Source: Acidobacteriota bacterium (lineage in GTDB: Bacteria > Acidobacteriota > Terriglobia > Terriglobales > Acidobacteriaceae). Taken from it: a stretch of DNA of 64,000 nucleotides. Of the stretch, positions 27,438 to 37,381 are shown one piece after another (position 1 is the stretch's first letter; the number at the start of each line of letters is the position of its first letter). The notes under the pieces were generated by a model that was not told where the DNA came from, searched no databases, and saw nothing but the letters and a program-made list of their open reading frames with translations. Both the position numbers and the translations under genes were made by a program. The stretch is taken from assembly GCA_021781795.1 (NCBI GenBank), contig JAJXWA010000011.1:1-64000 (forward strand). The letters are read 5' to 3'.

Positions 27438-28661
27438 ATGAACCAACCAACCCATTCCAACCACCAACCCGGCCGCGCCGCAGAGAGCCATGAGAGCGCG
27501 CCCGCGGGCGTCGCTGTCTCTCCGCGCAGAACCGTCGCAGTCCTGATCGTCGTCGGCCTGGTGGCGCTGATTCTGGGCGGCGTCGGAATTGTCAGCCGCG
27601 TGCACAGCGACAAAGTTCTTGCGCGCACCACGGTCGAACTTGCGCCGCCCACCGTGATTGCGCTGCCCGCGCGGCAGGGCGGCTCGATCTCGAGCTTCGT
27701 ACTGCCCGGCAATGTCACCGCTTACACAGATTCACCGATCTACGCGCGCACCAACGGTTATCTTCTGCACTGGTACTACGACATCGGCGCGCACGTGAAG
27801 AAAGGCGCCCTGCTTGCGATGATTGACACCCCGGAGATTGACCGCCAGTTGCAGCAGGCGCGGGCCGACCTCGCCACTGCGCAGGCCAATGCCAACATCG
27901 CCAAGATTCAGGCGGACCGCTATTCGGACCTCGTCAAAACCAACGCCGTCTCCCGCCAGGATACCGATACCTATGTGAGCCAGGCAGCGGCCACCGCGGC
28001 GGCCGTGCGTTCGGCACAGGCCAACGTGGACCGGCTGACGCAACTGCAGGACTTCGAGAAGGTCTATGCACCATTCGACGGCGTCATCACGGCGCGCAAC
28101 ATCGACACCGGCCAACTTATCGATCAGGGCGCATCCAAAGAGCTCTTCCATATGCAGGCGCTGCAGACTTTGCGTGTCTACACAAATGTGCCGCAGATTT
28201 ACTCTCAGAGCGCAAAGGTCGGCGCAAAGATCGGCCTCACCTTTCCCGAGCACCCAGGGAAGACTTATCAGGGCACGTTGGTGCGCACTGCCGAGGCCAT
28301 CGAGCCAAGCAGCCGTACCCTGCTCGTCGAAGTGGATGTAGATAACCGCAGCGGCGAATTGATGCCGGGTGCGCTGGCGCAGATGCACTTCAAGGTTCCT
28401 AACGGAACCCCGACTTTTATCGTGCCGGCTGCGGCGCTCATCTTCCGGCGCGAAGGCCTGCAGGTTGCCACGCTGGATGAAGGCAACAAGGTCCACCTGG
28501 TCCATGTGATGATCGGGCAGGACGATGGCGCGACGGTACAGATTGTCAGCGGCCTGACCGCATCTGACAAGGTCATACAGGATCCTCCGGATTCGCTGAT
28601 TGACGGCGAAGCGGTCACTCCTGAACAGGCCGCAGGACCCGCCGGGCAGGGAGGCAAGTAG
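27438..28661 (+). CDS. RND efflux periplasmic adaptor
   Basis: A 407-residue membrane-fusion protein with a transmembrane segment near residues 34-52 (VAVLIVVGLVALILGGVGI). The barrel-sandwich halves (YARTNGYLLHWYYDIGAHV and VYAPFDGVITARNIDTGQL) bracket an alpha-helical hairpin at about 120-205 (QQARADLATAQANANIAKI). A beta-barrel and membrane-proximal domain follow. It begins 29 bp after the pump gene and its stop is 2 bp before the outer-membrane factor gene, so the three are one operon. The Gly/Gln-rich C-terminus is short, unlike the longer tail of the MdtA-like adaptor. Confidence 0.94.
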   Translation: MNQPTHSNHQPGRAAESHESAPAGVAVSPRRTVAVLIVVGLVALILGGVGIVSRVHSDKVLARTTVELAPPTVIALPARQGGSISSFVLPGNVTAYTDSPIYARTNGYLLHWYYDIGAHVKKGALLAMIDTPEIDRQLQQARADLATAQANANIAKIQADRYSDLVKTNAVSRQDTDTYVSQAAATAAAVRSAQANVDRLTQLQDFEKVYAPFDGVITARNIDTGQLIDQGASKELFHMQALQTLRVYTNVPQIYSQSAKVGAKIGLTFPEHPGKTYQGTLVRTAEAIEPSSRTLLVEVDVDNRSGELMPGALAQMHFKVPNGTPTFIVPAAALIFRREGLQVATLDEGNKVHLVHVMIGQDDGATVQIVSGLTASDKVIQDPPDSLIDGEAVTPEQAAGPAGQGGK

Positions 28662-28663
28662 CG

Positions 28664-30181
28664 ATGCGGAGATGGAAAGACCCCTCCGCGCAAAGCAGGC
28701 GCACGGCGCTTCGAACGGTACTGCTCGGCGTGCCCTCGATCGCCGCGGGCGCGCTGGTCCTGCTGACCGGCTGCAAGCCTGCGGGACCGAATTACAATCG
28801 TCCCGCATATCAGGCTCCCGCAGCCTACAAGGAAGTTGGCGCCTCATCGGTTGCGCCTCCGCCCAATCCGAATGGCGGCAGTTGGCAGTCCGCTTCGCCT
28901 TCCGATGGAATGCTGCGCGGCAACTGGTGGGAGATCTATCACGATGCGCATTTGAACGATCTGGAGGGGCGCGTGACCACGCAGAACCCCAGCCTGCGCA
29001 GCGCCTTTGAGAACTATCTGGCTGCGCGCGACCAGATCGCCGCTGCCCGATCGCTCTTCTACCCTACGCTCACGGCAGGGCCGTCGTTCGCTCACCAGAA
29101 GCTCTCCTCGAACCGGCCCTTTGCCACTGCAGGAGGCACCACCAACTACAACGACCTGCTGCTCACGGGCCAGGCCAGTTGGGAGCCGGACTTCTTTGGA
29201 CGCATTCGCCGTACCGTCGAAGCCGCGCGCGCCACGGCTCAGGCCACCGCGGCGGATCAGGCTTCGGTAGACCTCGCCTTGCATGCGCAGATGGCGACCG
29301 CATACTTTGAGCTACGCGGCCTCGATGCGCAGACGCGCCTGCTGCAATCGACGGTGACCAACCTCGAAGGCCAGTTGCAGCTCACGCAGCGCCTGCTTGA
29401 CGGCGGCGTGGCCACGGCCGTGGATGTGGCACAGGCCCAGACACAGCTCGAAACAGTGCGTGCCCAGCTTGTGGATGTCGGCGAGGCCCGCGCACAGTAC
29501 GAGCACGCCATCGGCACGCTTGCCAACTACGATCTCTCCGCTTTCAGCATTCCGCCGTCGCCGCTTGACCTGCCTCTGCCACAGGTGCCGACTGGCGTTC
29601 CCTCACAGCTGCTGGAGCGCCGGCCCGACATCGCGGCCGCGGAGAGGCTGACCGATACAGCCAATGCGCAGATTGGCATCGCTATCACCGCTTTTTATCC
29701 CAACATCAGCCTGGGCGGTGCGGGCGGCTTTGAGAGCACGCACGGCGGCACGTGGATTCAGGGTCCCAGTTCGCTCTGGTCGCTCGGCGCGCAGGCCACG
29801 GAACTGCTCTTTGACGCCGGGCAGAGGCACGCGATTACCAGCCAGGCGAGGCACCTTTACGATGCGCAGGCGGACAGCTATCGCAACACGGTGCTGCTGG
29901 CCTTTCAGGACGTAGAAGATCAGCTCTCAAATCTCCGTGTGCTGGAACAGGAAGCCACTGTGGAGCAGCGCGCCGTGGGCGCGGCGCAGCAATCCTTCGA
30001 TCTCTCCAATCAGCGTTACAAGGGCGGCGTCACCAGCTATCTTGAGGTTCTCACTGCCGAAGCAACGCTCCTGCAGAATCAGCGCGCCGTCATCGACCTG
30101 CAGACACGCCAGTTCACATCGAGCGTCAGCCTGGTGCGTGCGCTCGGCGGCGGCTGGGATACGACGCAACTTCCGCACTAG
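28664..30181 (+). CDS. Outer-membrane efflux lipoprotein, NodT/OprM type
   Basis: A 505-residue TolC-family channel that completes the tripartite pump. The N-terminus is basic, with a hydrophobic segment and lipobox (LVLLTGC, Cys near residue 38), so it is probably a lipid-anchored trimer like OprM. Family features include GPNYNRPAY after the cysteine, WWEIYHDAHLNDL, the first coiled-coil half near residues 75-240, and the second repeat with LLERRPDIAAAERLT and RYKGGVTSYLEVLTAEATLL. GGGAGG precedes the ATG, 2 bp after the adaptor stop. It is the only outer-membrane factor in the window and may also serve the MdtABC-like pump. Confidence 0.95.
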   Translation: MRRWKDPSAQSRRTALRTVLLGVPSIAAGALVLLTGCKPAGPNYNRPAYQAPAAYKEVGASSVAPPPNPNGGSWQSASPSDGMLRGNWWEIYHDAHLNDLEGRVTTQNPSLRSAFENYLAARDQIAAARSLFYPTLTAGPSFAHQKLSSNRPFATAGGTTNYNDLLLTGQASWEPDFFGRIRRTVEAARATAQATAADQASVDLALHAQMATAYFELRGLDAQTRLLQSTVTNLEGQLQLTQRLLDGGVATAVDVAQAQTQLETVRAQLVDVGEARAQYEHAIGTLANYDLSAFSIPPSPLDLPLPQVPTGVPSQLLERRPDIAAAERLTDTANAQIGIAITAFYPNISLGGAGGFESTHGGTWIQGPSSLWSLGAQATELLFDAGQRHAITSQARHLYDAQADSYRNTVLLAFQDVEDQLSNLRVLEQEATVEQRAVGAAQQSFDLSNQRYKGGVTSYLEVLTAEATLLQNQRAVIDLQTRQFTSSVSLVRALGGGWDTTQLPH

Positions 30182-30201
30182 CCAACAGAAACCGCGCCAG
30201 C

Positions 30202-32370
30202 TTATTGCGCTGTAACCGCTGCAGCCTCATGGGTAAAGGCGGCGCTGGGCACATCGCTCAGGGCAAGCCCCGGTCCTTCCCACAAGAGGCGGGGCGTGCC
30301 TTCGCTCACGGAGTGCAGTCCTTCGACATGCATTCGATGCTTGCCGGCATGCAGACCAAGAGAGCCTCGCGCGTAGCGCATCGCGTTGCCGGTGGAGGTG
30401 CAGACCTGCGCAAAGGGAGGGCCTGTCTTTGCCACTTCTATGCCGTCGATCACGAGCCGTGCGCCGTCACGCGCCAGCAGATGAAAGGTGTAACCTCCAT
30501 CCGCAGGGACCTCGACGTAGCCGTCCCAGGCGGTTGCATAGCGCGTAAATCCGTGCGAGTCGGCGATGAGGTTGGCGGCGACTCCGCGGAAAAGCGCCGT
30601 CTCTTTGGTCAGGTCGGGAAGCTCCGTCCACGTACCGGGAAAGATGGCCCACTCGAGTCCGGGCGCCAATGCCGCAATCTCGTGGTCCGCCGGATGCCAT
30701 GTGGCCACAGCCACCAAACCCTGCGCGGCCCAGTCCTCCCTGCCCACGCTGTCAATGACATGCAGCATCACGCGGAAGCGTCCCGCGCCATTCCGTCCGT
30801 CGAGGTCCGTTCCGTCCGCATCCGGAAATCGGTGCGTTACCGTTCGCCCCTGCGCTGTCGTCCCATCGCCAAAGAGCCAGATATAGCGCGCATGAGGGGA
30901 CTTCGCGGCAGTGAAGTGCACCTTGTCGCCGGGCGCGTAGATTGGAGGATTCACCGTGAACGACGCCACTGGCCCCTCAGGCTCGACATATTGCGCTGCC
31001 TTCTGCGCGCCGCCCCAGCTTTCGAGCGGCAGGTCGCCATCCTGCGTCGCGCGATGCTGGCCATACTTCACATTGTCGAACGTCACTGCCGATACGTTGC
31101 CGCTCAGCGTGGAGGCAGTCAGCGGCGGCTGATCCAGGGCCCAGATATTGCGAAAGACAAAATCGTGCAACGCTGGCTTCTCCTGTTCCAACTGCACCAG
31201 CGAGTACCAGTTGTCGAGATAGACGTTCTCAAAGCGGAAGTGAGAGTGGTCGCCGCTCGCGCCCTGCGCGCCCCAGAAGCCGATGAGCGCGAAGTCCTGG
31301 CCGCATGCACCAATCCCCGCGTGCAGCACATCGGAGTTGCGCAGCGTGAAGTTATGCGAGTTGTAAATCTTCTGTGGCCAACCCGCGCGCACCACGTTGG
31401 AGATGCTCGTCGAGAGCTCGCTGTTCTCGATCTGGATGTTTGCGACCTCGTGCCCCGGTCTCAGCATGTCCGCTTCGGAGTAGCCATCCCAGTTGCCCTG
31501 CATGGCAAACACATCGTCGGAGGCGCGCAGAAAGGCATTGCGCACAATCGTATCGCCGCCTCCGAGCCAGTCCATGCCGTCCTGGTTTGCATTGCCAGGG
31601 TTGCCGCCAACCACGCGCAGATCGTCGTAAACGAAGCCGGTCGAGTCCTTCATCTGGATCGACCAGGTGCGCGAGCGCACGATGCACGTGACTCCATCAA
31701 TCTCAATGTTGTGCGCGTGCATCGCACCGATGCAGTGCCAGTCCGGCTTCTGCATCCAGCCTTCGTCGTTGTTCGGGTCCTGCGGTCCGTCATAGACGAT
31801 CGTGCCCTGCCCCAGCACTTTTACGTCCTGCACGTTCCACAGGTTCAGGCTGCCAAAGAAATACGCTCCGGGGGCAAGATAGAGTGTGTCACCGCTCTTT
31901 GGGTTCAGGCTCTGGCGATAGACGCCGGCAGGGAAGACCTGCACATTGGGACCGCTGGGCGCGGGCGCAGGCGGCGCGATTGCGAAGAGAAACAACATCT
32001 TTGCATGGTTGAGAAAGTCGCGGGGGCGCGAGATGGAGAGCTTTGCCGGTTTCGCCAGCGTAAAGCGAATCGTCTGTCCGTTGCGTGCGGCGCGCAGGCC
32101 CAGCCGCCACGGCTCGATATCCACGCCCGCATCCCAGAAACCCGGTTCAGCCGCAGTAATCTCCACCTGCGCAGGACCGGTCATGCTGAAGCTCACGTAT
32201 TCGTAGCTCGCCGCGGCGTGCGCCACGTCCACTGGGACGCCGTTCACACGCACGGTGAAGTCGCTGGAGCGCATGACGTCCGGAACGGGCACAGGTTGCA
32301 CGGTTGCAAGAGCGAAGACCGCGCGAGGCAGCGTGAGAGCGATCAGCAGTAAGAAGCGGCTAGGCGGCAA
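30202..32370 (-). CDS. Secreted beta-helix glycosidase-like protein with PKD and PA14-like domains
   Basis: A 722-residue exported protein with a signal peptide (residues about 1-21, FLLLIALTLPRAVFALA). Residues about 155-435 are a right-handed parallel beta-helix of the polygalacturonase / dextranase type (GH28 or GH49-like), with acidic residues in NANQDGMDWLGGGDTIV and LRASDDVFAM that are candidate catalytic groups. About 465-550 is a PKD module (YIWLFGDGTTAQGRTVTHRF). About 565-700 looks like PA14, a carbohydrate-binding fold (TRYATAWDGYVEVPADGGYT, ARLVIDGIEVA). It probably attacks a plant or microbial polysaccharide outside the cytoplasm; linkage specificity is unknown. It converges on the efflux operon with 20 bp between stops. 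Confidence 0.87.
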   Translation of the reverse strand: MPPSRFLLLIALTLPRAVFALATVQPVPVPDVMRSSDFTVRVNGVPVDVAHAAASYEYVSFSMTGPAQVEITAAEPGFWDAGVDIEPWRLGLRAARNGQTIRFTLAKPAKLSISRPRDFLNHAKMLFLFAIAPPAPAPSGPNVQVFPAGVYRQSLNPKSGDTLYLAPGAYFFGSLNLWNVQDVKVLGQGTIVYDGPQDPNNDEGWMQKPDWHCIGAMHAHNIEIDGVTCIVRSRTWSIQMKDSTGFVYDDLRVVGGNPGNANQDGMDWLGGGDTIVRNAFLRASDDVFAMQGNWDGYSEADMLRPGHEVANIQIENSELSTSISNVVRAGWPQKIYNSHNFTLRNSDVLHAGIGACGQDFALIGFWGAQGASGDHSHFRFENVYLDNWYSLVQLEQEKPALHDFVFRNIWALDQPPLTASTLSGNVSAVTFDNVKYGQHRATQDGDLPLESWGGAQKAAQYVEPEGPVASFTVNPPIYAPGDKVHFTAAKSPHARYIWLFGDGTTAQGRTVTHRFPDADGTDLDGRNGAGRFRVMLHVIDSVGREDWAAQGLVAVATWHPADHEIAALAPGLEWAIFPGTWTELPDLTKETALFRGVAANLIADSHGFTRYATAWDGYVEVPADGGYTFHLLARDGARLVIDGIEVAKTGPPFAQVCTSTGNAMRYARGSLGLHAGKHRMHVEGLHSVSEGTPRLLWEGPGLALSDVPSAAFTHEAAAVTAQ

Positions 32371-32453
32371 TCAGGGCAACCCCGGCGCGAAGTGGCGATG
32401 CACCCAATCTAGCACTCGCAGGACCTCCGCTCGCAGACTGGGAGCCTGTCTGC

Positions 32454-33188
32454 TTAGATGCCTTCTCCCATCGAAACGTACTCGCGCATCTGCTGTAATT
32501 CTTCGCGATAGGCGTTGCGCTCGGCCTCTTCCGCCGCGAAGGGAACCGCTTTGCTCGCGACCGCGCCGAGCCGCTCCTCCAACTCTTCCACGCGCGCTGA
32601 GAGCGCGATTAGCGCGTCGGAGAGAGGGTCTTTAATGTCATGCGGATCGGTGATGAGCACCCGCTCGCCGTTGCGGTACACGATATGCGCGGGCACACCG
32701 ACGACGGTCGAGTTTGGCGGAACGTCGGTGAGCACAACTGATCCCGCGCCGACACGCGAGTTTTCACCCACCGTAATGTTGCCCAGAATATTCGCGTTGT
32801 TGCCGATGAAGACGTTGTCGCAGACGGTCGGGTGGCGCTTGCCATGCCCCTTGCCCGTGCCGCCCAGCGTTACGCCCTGGTAGATGGTCACGTCGCTGCC
32901 GACGATGGCCGTTTCGCCAATCACCACGCCCGTCGCGTGATCGATGAACAGCCGCCTGCCCAGCAGCGCGCCGGGGTGAATGTCGACGCCCGTGAAGAAC
33001 CGGCCAATCTGCGAAATGAGGCGCGCCAGCAACCGCAGTCTCCACCGCCAGAGTTTGTGGCTCACGCGATGCGTCCACACCGCCCACAGCCCCGGATAGC
33101 ATAAGAGCACTTCAACCCACGAACGCGCCGCCGGATCGCGCTCCAGCACGGACGCGACATCTTCACGGATGCGTTCGAACAGGGCCAT
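32454..33188 (-). CDS. cysE: Serine O-acetyltransferase
   Basis: Transfers acetyl from acetyl-CoA to L-serine, giving O-acetylserine, the substrate of cysteine synthase encoded just upstream on this strand. It has about 244 residues. A helical N-terminal domain leads into left-handed beta-helix hexapeptide repeats with the catalytic region [19 protein letters not shown] and [13 protein letters not shown]. The C-terminal tail is longer than in E. coli CysE and ends in a charged helix ([11 protein letters not shown]). The frame is open to 33218, but ATG 33188 ([11 protein letters not shown]) is the natural start with AAGGA upstream. It lies 60 bp after cysK, likely the same transcript. Confidence 0.96.
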   Translation of the reverse strand: MALFERIREDVASVLERDPAARSWVEVLLCYPGLWAVWTHRVSHKLWRWRLRLLARLISQIGRFFTGVDIHPGALLGRRLFIDHATGVVIGETAIVGSDVTIYQGVTLGGTGKGHGKRHPTVCDNVFIGNNANILGNITVGENSRVGAGSVVLTDVPPNSTVVGVPAHIVYRNGERVLITDPHDIKDPLSDALIALSARVEELEERLGAVASKAVPFAAEEAERNAYREELQQMREYVSMGEGI

Positions 33189-33248
33189 GGTCTTCCATCC
33201 TTGCATCGCAGCCGGCAAGGCGCGCTCGCCCTGCCGGCCATGCAGTTC

Positions 33249-34223
33249 TTACAGAGTTACAGGTTCCACCGGCAACGCCAGAGCTTCCTGCCGCAGCGCG
33301 TCAAAGAGCGCGCTCGAAAGATAGCGCTCGCCGAAGCTGGGCAGCACGACGACGATCAGCTTGCCTGCATTCTCAGGCCGCGCCGCCACCTTGAGCGCGG
33401 CCACCACGGCCGCCCCGGACGAGATGCCCACAAACAGGCCTTCTTCAACGGGCAGTCTGCGCGCCATCGCGATCGATTCGTCGTTCGTCACCTGCACCAC
33501 TTCGTCGATCAGGTGCGTGTCCAGAATGCTCGGAACGAAGCCCGCGCCGAGGCCCTGAATCTTGTGCGGGCCCGGCTTGCCGCCTGAGAGCACTGCGCTG
33601 TCTGTCGGCTCTACGGCCACGGCCTTGAAGGAGGGCTTGCGCTCTTTGATGTACTTGGCCACGCCGGTCAGCGTGCCGCCTGTGCCCACGCCAGAGATGA
33701 GAAAGTCCGCCTTGCCGTCCGTGTCTTCCCAGATCTCCGGGCCGGTTGTTGCGTAATGGATGGCAGGATTGGCCGGATTATCGAACTGCCCAAGGATGTA
33801 GCCGTTCGGCGTTTTAGCCTTGATCTCTTCGGCCTTCGCAATCGCGCCCTTCATGCCGTTCGGTCCCGGAGTCAGCACGATCTCCGCACCCAGCGCGCGC
33901 AGCAGCACGCGACGCTCCGTGCTCATCGTCTCCGGCATGGTAAGGATGATGCGGTAGCCCTTGACTGCGGCCACAAACGCGAGCGCAATGCCGGTGTTGC
34001 CGCTGGTTGGCTCAATCAGCACCGTCTTGCCGGGGGTAATCTTGCCCGCCTTTTCAGCGTCCGCAATCATCGCGTTGCCAATGCGGTCTTTCACGCTGGA
34101 GAGCGGATTCTGGCTTTCCAGCTTCGCAACCACGGTGGCCGGCAGTCCGGCCGCCACACGATTCAGTCGCACCAGCGGGGTGCGCCCGATCAACTCCGTC
34201 ACATTCGCGGCAATACGCGCCAT
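33249..34223 (-). CDS. cysK: Cysteine synthase A (O-acetylserine sulfhydrylase)
   Basis: PLP enzyme making L-cysteine from O-acetylserine and sulfide. At 324 residues it is full length for the family. Visible are the PLP-lysine segment [10 protein letters not shown] (K45), the substrate loop [12 protein letters not shown], the phosphate-binding [10 protein letters not shown], and the C-terminal [12 protein letters not shown] good Shine-Dalgarno (AAGGAG, 6 bp spacing) precedes the ATG. It is followed on the same strand by cysE, forming a compact cysteine-synthesis unit; in many bacteria the two proteins form the cysteine synthase complex. It is divergent from thrS. Confidence 0.98.
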   Translation of the reverse strand: MARIAANVTELIGRTPLVRLNRVAAGLPATVVAKLESQNPLSSVKDRIGNAMIADAEKAGKITPGKTVLIEPTSGNTGIALAFVAAVKGYRIILTMPETMSTERRVLLRALGAEIVLTPGPNGMKGAIAKAEEIKAKTPNGYILGQFDNPANPAIHYATTGPEIWEDTDGKADFLISGVGTGGTLTGVAKYIKERKPSFKAVAVEPTDSAVLSGGKPGPHKIQGLGAGFVPSILDTHLIDEVVQVTNDESIAMARRLPVEEGLFVGISSGAAVVAALKVAARPENAGKLIVVVLPSFGERYLSSALFDALRQEALALPVEPVTL

Positions 34224-34567
34224 CTTTTCTCCTTGTATCTCTGCCCCGGCAAGCTATGGGGAAGTCAACCTTGATTTTTGTGGGTGTGAGGGCCTGCGTC
34301 GCAGGCAAGGGAGATTGTGCGCGAATCGGGCGCACGAGTGCATCGCGGCAGACACCAGAACGGCGTTAGCGACATCGACGCATACCAACAGCCTAGACCC
34401 GCATCCCCAGCCGTGGCAAGGCCCCGGCCTTCGGAAATAGTCAAATTCCTTGAGTCCGCGGCCTAAATCGGCATCATGCCGCATGGCTTACCCGTGCGCC
34501 GGTATATCCTGAAGTGTTGCTGCGGCTTTGCTCCAGCAGGGCGCAAGCGCCGGCACTCCAGGACATC
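34224..34567. other. Divergent intergenic region between cysK and thrS
   Basis: About 340 bp with no convincing gene. For thrS, a weak pair TTGAGT (34450-34455) and CATCAT (34472-34477), spaced 16 bp, is the best promoter candidate; each box matches consensus at 4 of 6 bases. I see no T-box-like specifier structure. For cysK, TTGACT on the minus strand near 34259-34264 lacks a matching -10. Confidence 0.35.
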
Positions 34568-36598
34568 ATGAGCACGCAAACCATCTCCATTCATCTGCCG
34601 GACGGGTCTGTCCGCGAGGTCCCCAGCGGCACAACGCCGCTGGAGATTGCCAACTCCATTTCACCGCGCCTTGCCGCGGCTGTCGTAGTCGCGCGCCTCA
34701 CACCGGTCAACGGGGCTGCCGTCCAGACCGCAGCGGACGCTCCTTCTGAGGCCGCAATGTACGCCGCAGAAGACGCCTCCGCACCGCGTCTCGTCGATCT
34801 CGCTGCGCCGCTTACTGAGGATGCAAAGCTCGAGCTGATCAAAGAGACCGACCCCGAGGCGCTCAAGGTCGTGCGCCATTCGGCTGCGCACGTGCTGGCC
34901 ACCGCGGTGCTTGAGCTCTTCCCAGAGACCAAGCTCGGCCACGGCCCTGCAACTGACTCCGGCTTCTTCTACGACTTCTACCGCGAGAAGCCCTTCACGC
35001 CCGAAGACCTGACGGCCATTGAGGCGAAGATGGCCGAGGTGGTCGCACGCGACGAGAAGTTTGTCCGCGAGTTCGAGCCGCGCGAGCAGGCGCTCGCCGA
35101 GTTCGAAAAAGACGGCGACTTCATGAAGACGCACTTTGTCACGAAGTTCACTGAGCCAGGATCAAAGGTCAGCTTCTATCGCAACGGCCAATTTGTCGAC
35201 TTCTGCCGCGGCCCGCACGTGCCCTCCACCGGTCGCGTCAAGGCCGTCAAGGTCACGAACCTCGCCGGCGCATACTGGCTCGGCGACGAGAAGAATCCGC
35301 AACTCCAGCGCATCTATGGCACCGCCTTTTTCTCGAAGAAGGACATGGACGCGCACTTTGCGCGCCTGGAAGAAGCGGCCCGCCGCGATCACCGCGTCTT
35401 AGGCAAACAACTCGACCTTTTCAGCATTCAGGAACTTGCCGGTGCAGGCCTCATCTTCTGGCATCCCAAAGGCGCCATGATTCGCAAGATCATGGAAGAC
35501 TGGATGCGCGAGGAGTGCCTGCGTCGCGGCTATCAGCTTGTCTACACGCCTCACGTGGCGCGCGTAAACCTCTGGCAGACCTCCGGCCACGAGGGCTTCT
35601 ATGCCTCTAACATGTTTACGCCGATGGAACTGGACGATGCGAACTATCGCATGAAGCCGATGAACTGTCCGTTCCACATTCTCATCTACAAGAACTCGCC
35701 GAAGAGCTATCGCGACCTGCCTGCGCGCTACGCAGAACTTGGGAATGTGTACCGCTACGAGCGCTCCGGCACCATGCACGGCCTGCTGCGCGTGCGCGGC
35801 TTTACGCAGGACGACGCGCATATCTTCTGCATGCCCTCGCAGATTGAGAGCGAGGTCGCAGCCTGCATCGACTTTGCCGAGGCCGTGCTCAAGACATTCG
35901 GCTTCTCCGAGTACAAAGTCGAGCTCTCCACCTGGGACCCCAAGGACCGCGCGCACTACGCGGGCAGCGACGAAAACTGGAACCTCGCCATCCAGTCGCT
36001 CGACAACGTGCTCAAGGCGAAGGGCATTCCGTATAAGACCATCCCCGGCGAAGCCGCTTTCTACGGCCCCAAGATCGACGTCAAGCTCGTCGATGTGCTC
36101 GGCCGGCTCTGGCAGCTCTCGACGGTGCAGTTCGACTTCAACCTGCCTGCGCGCTTTGAGCTTGAATACGTTGGCGAAGACGGCGAGCGTCATCAGCCTG
36201 TGATGGTCCATCGCGCGCTCTTCGGGTCCGTCGAAAGATTTTTCGGCGTGCTCATCGAGCACTACGCCGGTGCTTTTCCGCTCTGGCTCGCGCCTGTGCA
36301 GATTGGCCTGGTGCCCATCAGCGAGCGCCATCTGGAGTACGCGCAAAAGGTGGAGGCCGAACTCAAGGCAGCGGGTTTCCGCGTAGAAGTGGATGCACGC
36401 AACGAAAAGATGAATGCCAAGATTCGCGACTTTGCCAACCAGAAGACGCCGTACATCCTCGTCTTCGGCGATAAGGAAGCAGAGGTCAATGCCGTCAGCG
36501 TGCGCACCCGCGGCAAAGGCGACCAGGGATCCATGCCGCTGGCTGACTTCATCGCGAATGCGCAGGCTCTCGTCGCCAGCCAGTCTACGGATCTCTAG
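34568..36598 (+). CDS. thrS: Threonyl-tRNA synthetase
   Basis: Class II aminoacyl-tRNA synthetase charging tRNA-Thr. Domains in order: N-terminal TGS domain (ISIHLPDGSVREVPSG), editing domain with HSAAHVLA and later FCRGPH, catalytic core with the zinc cysteine in RMKPMNCPFH and motif 2 YRYERSGTMHGLLRVRGF, motif 3 near MVHRALFGSVERFFG, and a C-terminal anticodon-binding domain. At 676 residues it is slightly longer than E. coli ThrRS, partly from an Ala-rich stretch after the TGS domain. The frame is open from 34514, but ATG 34568 with AGGA just upstream begins the TGS domain. Confidence 0.98.
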   Translation: MSTQTISIHLPDGSVREVPSGTTPLEIANSISPRLAAAVVVARLTPVNGAAVQTAADAPSEAAMYAAEDASAPRLVDLAAPLTEDAKLELIKETDPEALKVVRHSAAHVLATAVLELFPETKLGHGPATDSGFFYDFYREKPFTPEDLTAIEAKMAEVVARDEKFVREFEPREQALAEFEKDGDFMKTHFVTKFTEPGSKVSFYRNGQFVDFCRGPHVPSTGRVKAVKVTNLAGAYWLGDEKNPQLQRIYGTAFFSKKDMDAHFARLEEAARRDHRVLGKQLDLFSIQELAGAGLIFWHPKGAMIRKIMEDWMREECLRRGYQLVYTPHVARVNLWQTSGHEGFYASNMFTPMELDDANYRMKPMNCPFHILIYKNSPKSYRDLPARYAELGNVYRYERSGTMHGLLRVRGFTQDDAHIFCMPSQIESEVAACIDFAEAVLKTFGFSEYKVELSTWDPKDRAHYAGSDENWNLAIQSLDNVLKAKGIPYKTIPGEAAFYGPKIDVKLVDVLGRLWQLSTVQFDFNLPARFELEYVGEDGERHQPVMVHRALFGSVERFFGVLIEHYAGAFPLWLAPVQIGLVPISERHLEYAQKVEAELKAAGFRVEVDARNEKMNAKIRDFANQKTPYILVFGDKEAEVNAVSVRTRGKGDQGSMPLADFIANAQALVASQSTDL

Positions 36599-36655
36599 GT
36601 CAGTGCGCAGGCTCAGTCTCGCGCGCTGAGTTGAAGCTCAGACGCAGAAATCGCG

Positions 36656-37312
36656 TCAGTGTTTCACGCGCCCGTGCATACCCGCTTCCAGGCTGCGACG
36701 ATCGACGCGCGGCAGCGCGCGCGTGACGTGGTCGGGAGCAAGCGGGTAGTGTCTGGCCGCAATCAGCGCCTCCGGAACGCACCAGACATCTTCCTCTGCC
36801 GTCATCCAGTGCTGGCTGTCCAGTGTCGACAGGTTCACCGCGTGCGAATAGGTGCGCAGCGTTCGCTCACCGCGGAGATTGAAGTAGTGCTCAAAGTAGC
36901 TCAGGGCCAGCTCGCGCAGAGTGCGATAGACCGGCGCGCGAAAGCGAAGCCCGGCAAAGTTGGATTTCGCGATTCCACCCCACAAACCGTGTTCGCGATA
37001 CAGCGCGATCACGTGGTCATCATCGCGCACAGCCTCCAGGTCCATCAGCAGCGGCGGATATCCATTGACGCGCAGAGCAGAGGCTGCCAGCAGCGCGCCC
37101 TCCATGCAGTGGCCCTTGCGCTCCCGCAGCACGCGCCGAGGCGATCCGGCAGTGTCTGCGTATTGATAGGCCAGCCCGTCAATGAACTTCTGAATGCGCG
37201 CCGGGCTGTTCAGCGCGCGCAAGGTCCGCAGCTCCTGAGGCGAGAAGCCAAAGTTCTCGTTCGAGGGATGCCACTTTCCGTTTCTCAAAAATCCCCGATT
37301 CGTCGCTGGCAA
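36656..37312 (-). CDS. Transglutaminase-fold (papain-like) protein, function unknown
   Basis: A soluble protein of 218 residues without a signal peptide. The segment RERKGHCMEGALLAASALR (Cys69), followed by DDDHVIALYREHGLWG (His100) and IAKSN, matches the Cys-His-Asn/Asp order of the transglutaminase / papain-like fold. It could be a protease, amidase or an inactive relative; I do not recognise the exact family. The frame starts at TTG 37312 with no good Shine-Dalgarno sequence, so the true start is uncertain. It lies about 70 bp downstream of the DUF2147 gene on the same strand and may be the tail of the polyketide operon, or independent. It converges on thrS. Confidence 0.7.
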   Translation of the reverse strand: MPATNRGFLRNGKWHPSNENFGFSPQELRTLRALNSPARIQKFIDGLAYQYADTAGSPRRVLRERKGHCMEGALLAASALRVNGYPPLLMDLEAVRDDDHVIALYREHGLWGGIAKSNFAGLRFRAPVYRTLRELALSYFEHYFNLRGERTLRTYSHAVNLSTLDSQHWMTAEEDVWCVPEALIAARHYPLAPDHVTRALPRVDRRSLEAGMHGRVKH

Positions 37313-37381
37313 GGGTTGCGCTCTGATAAGAAGTTGCGGCGATTATATCGAACGCCTTGCGATTGCATTCAATCCGCGCGC

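Noticed and set aside
30205..32352. 715-codon plus-strand frame opposite the beta-helix glycosidase
   Set aside because: No domain or signal; the opposite strand has a signal peptide and recognisable PKD and PA14-like modules.
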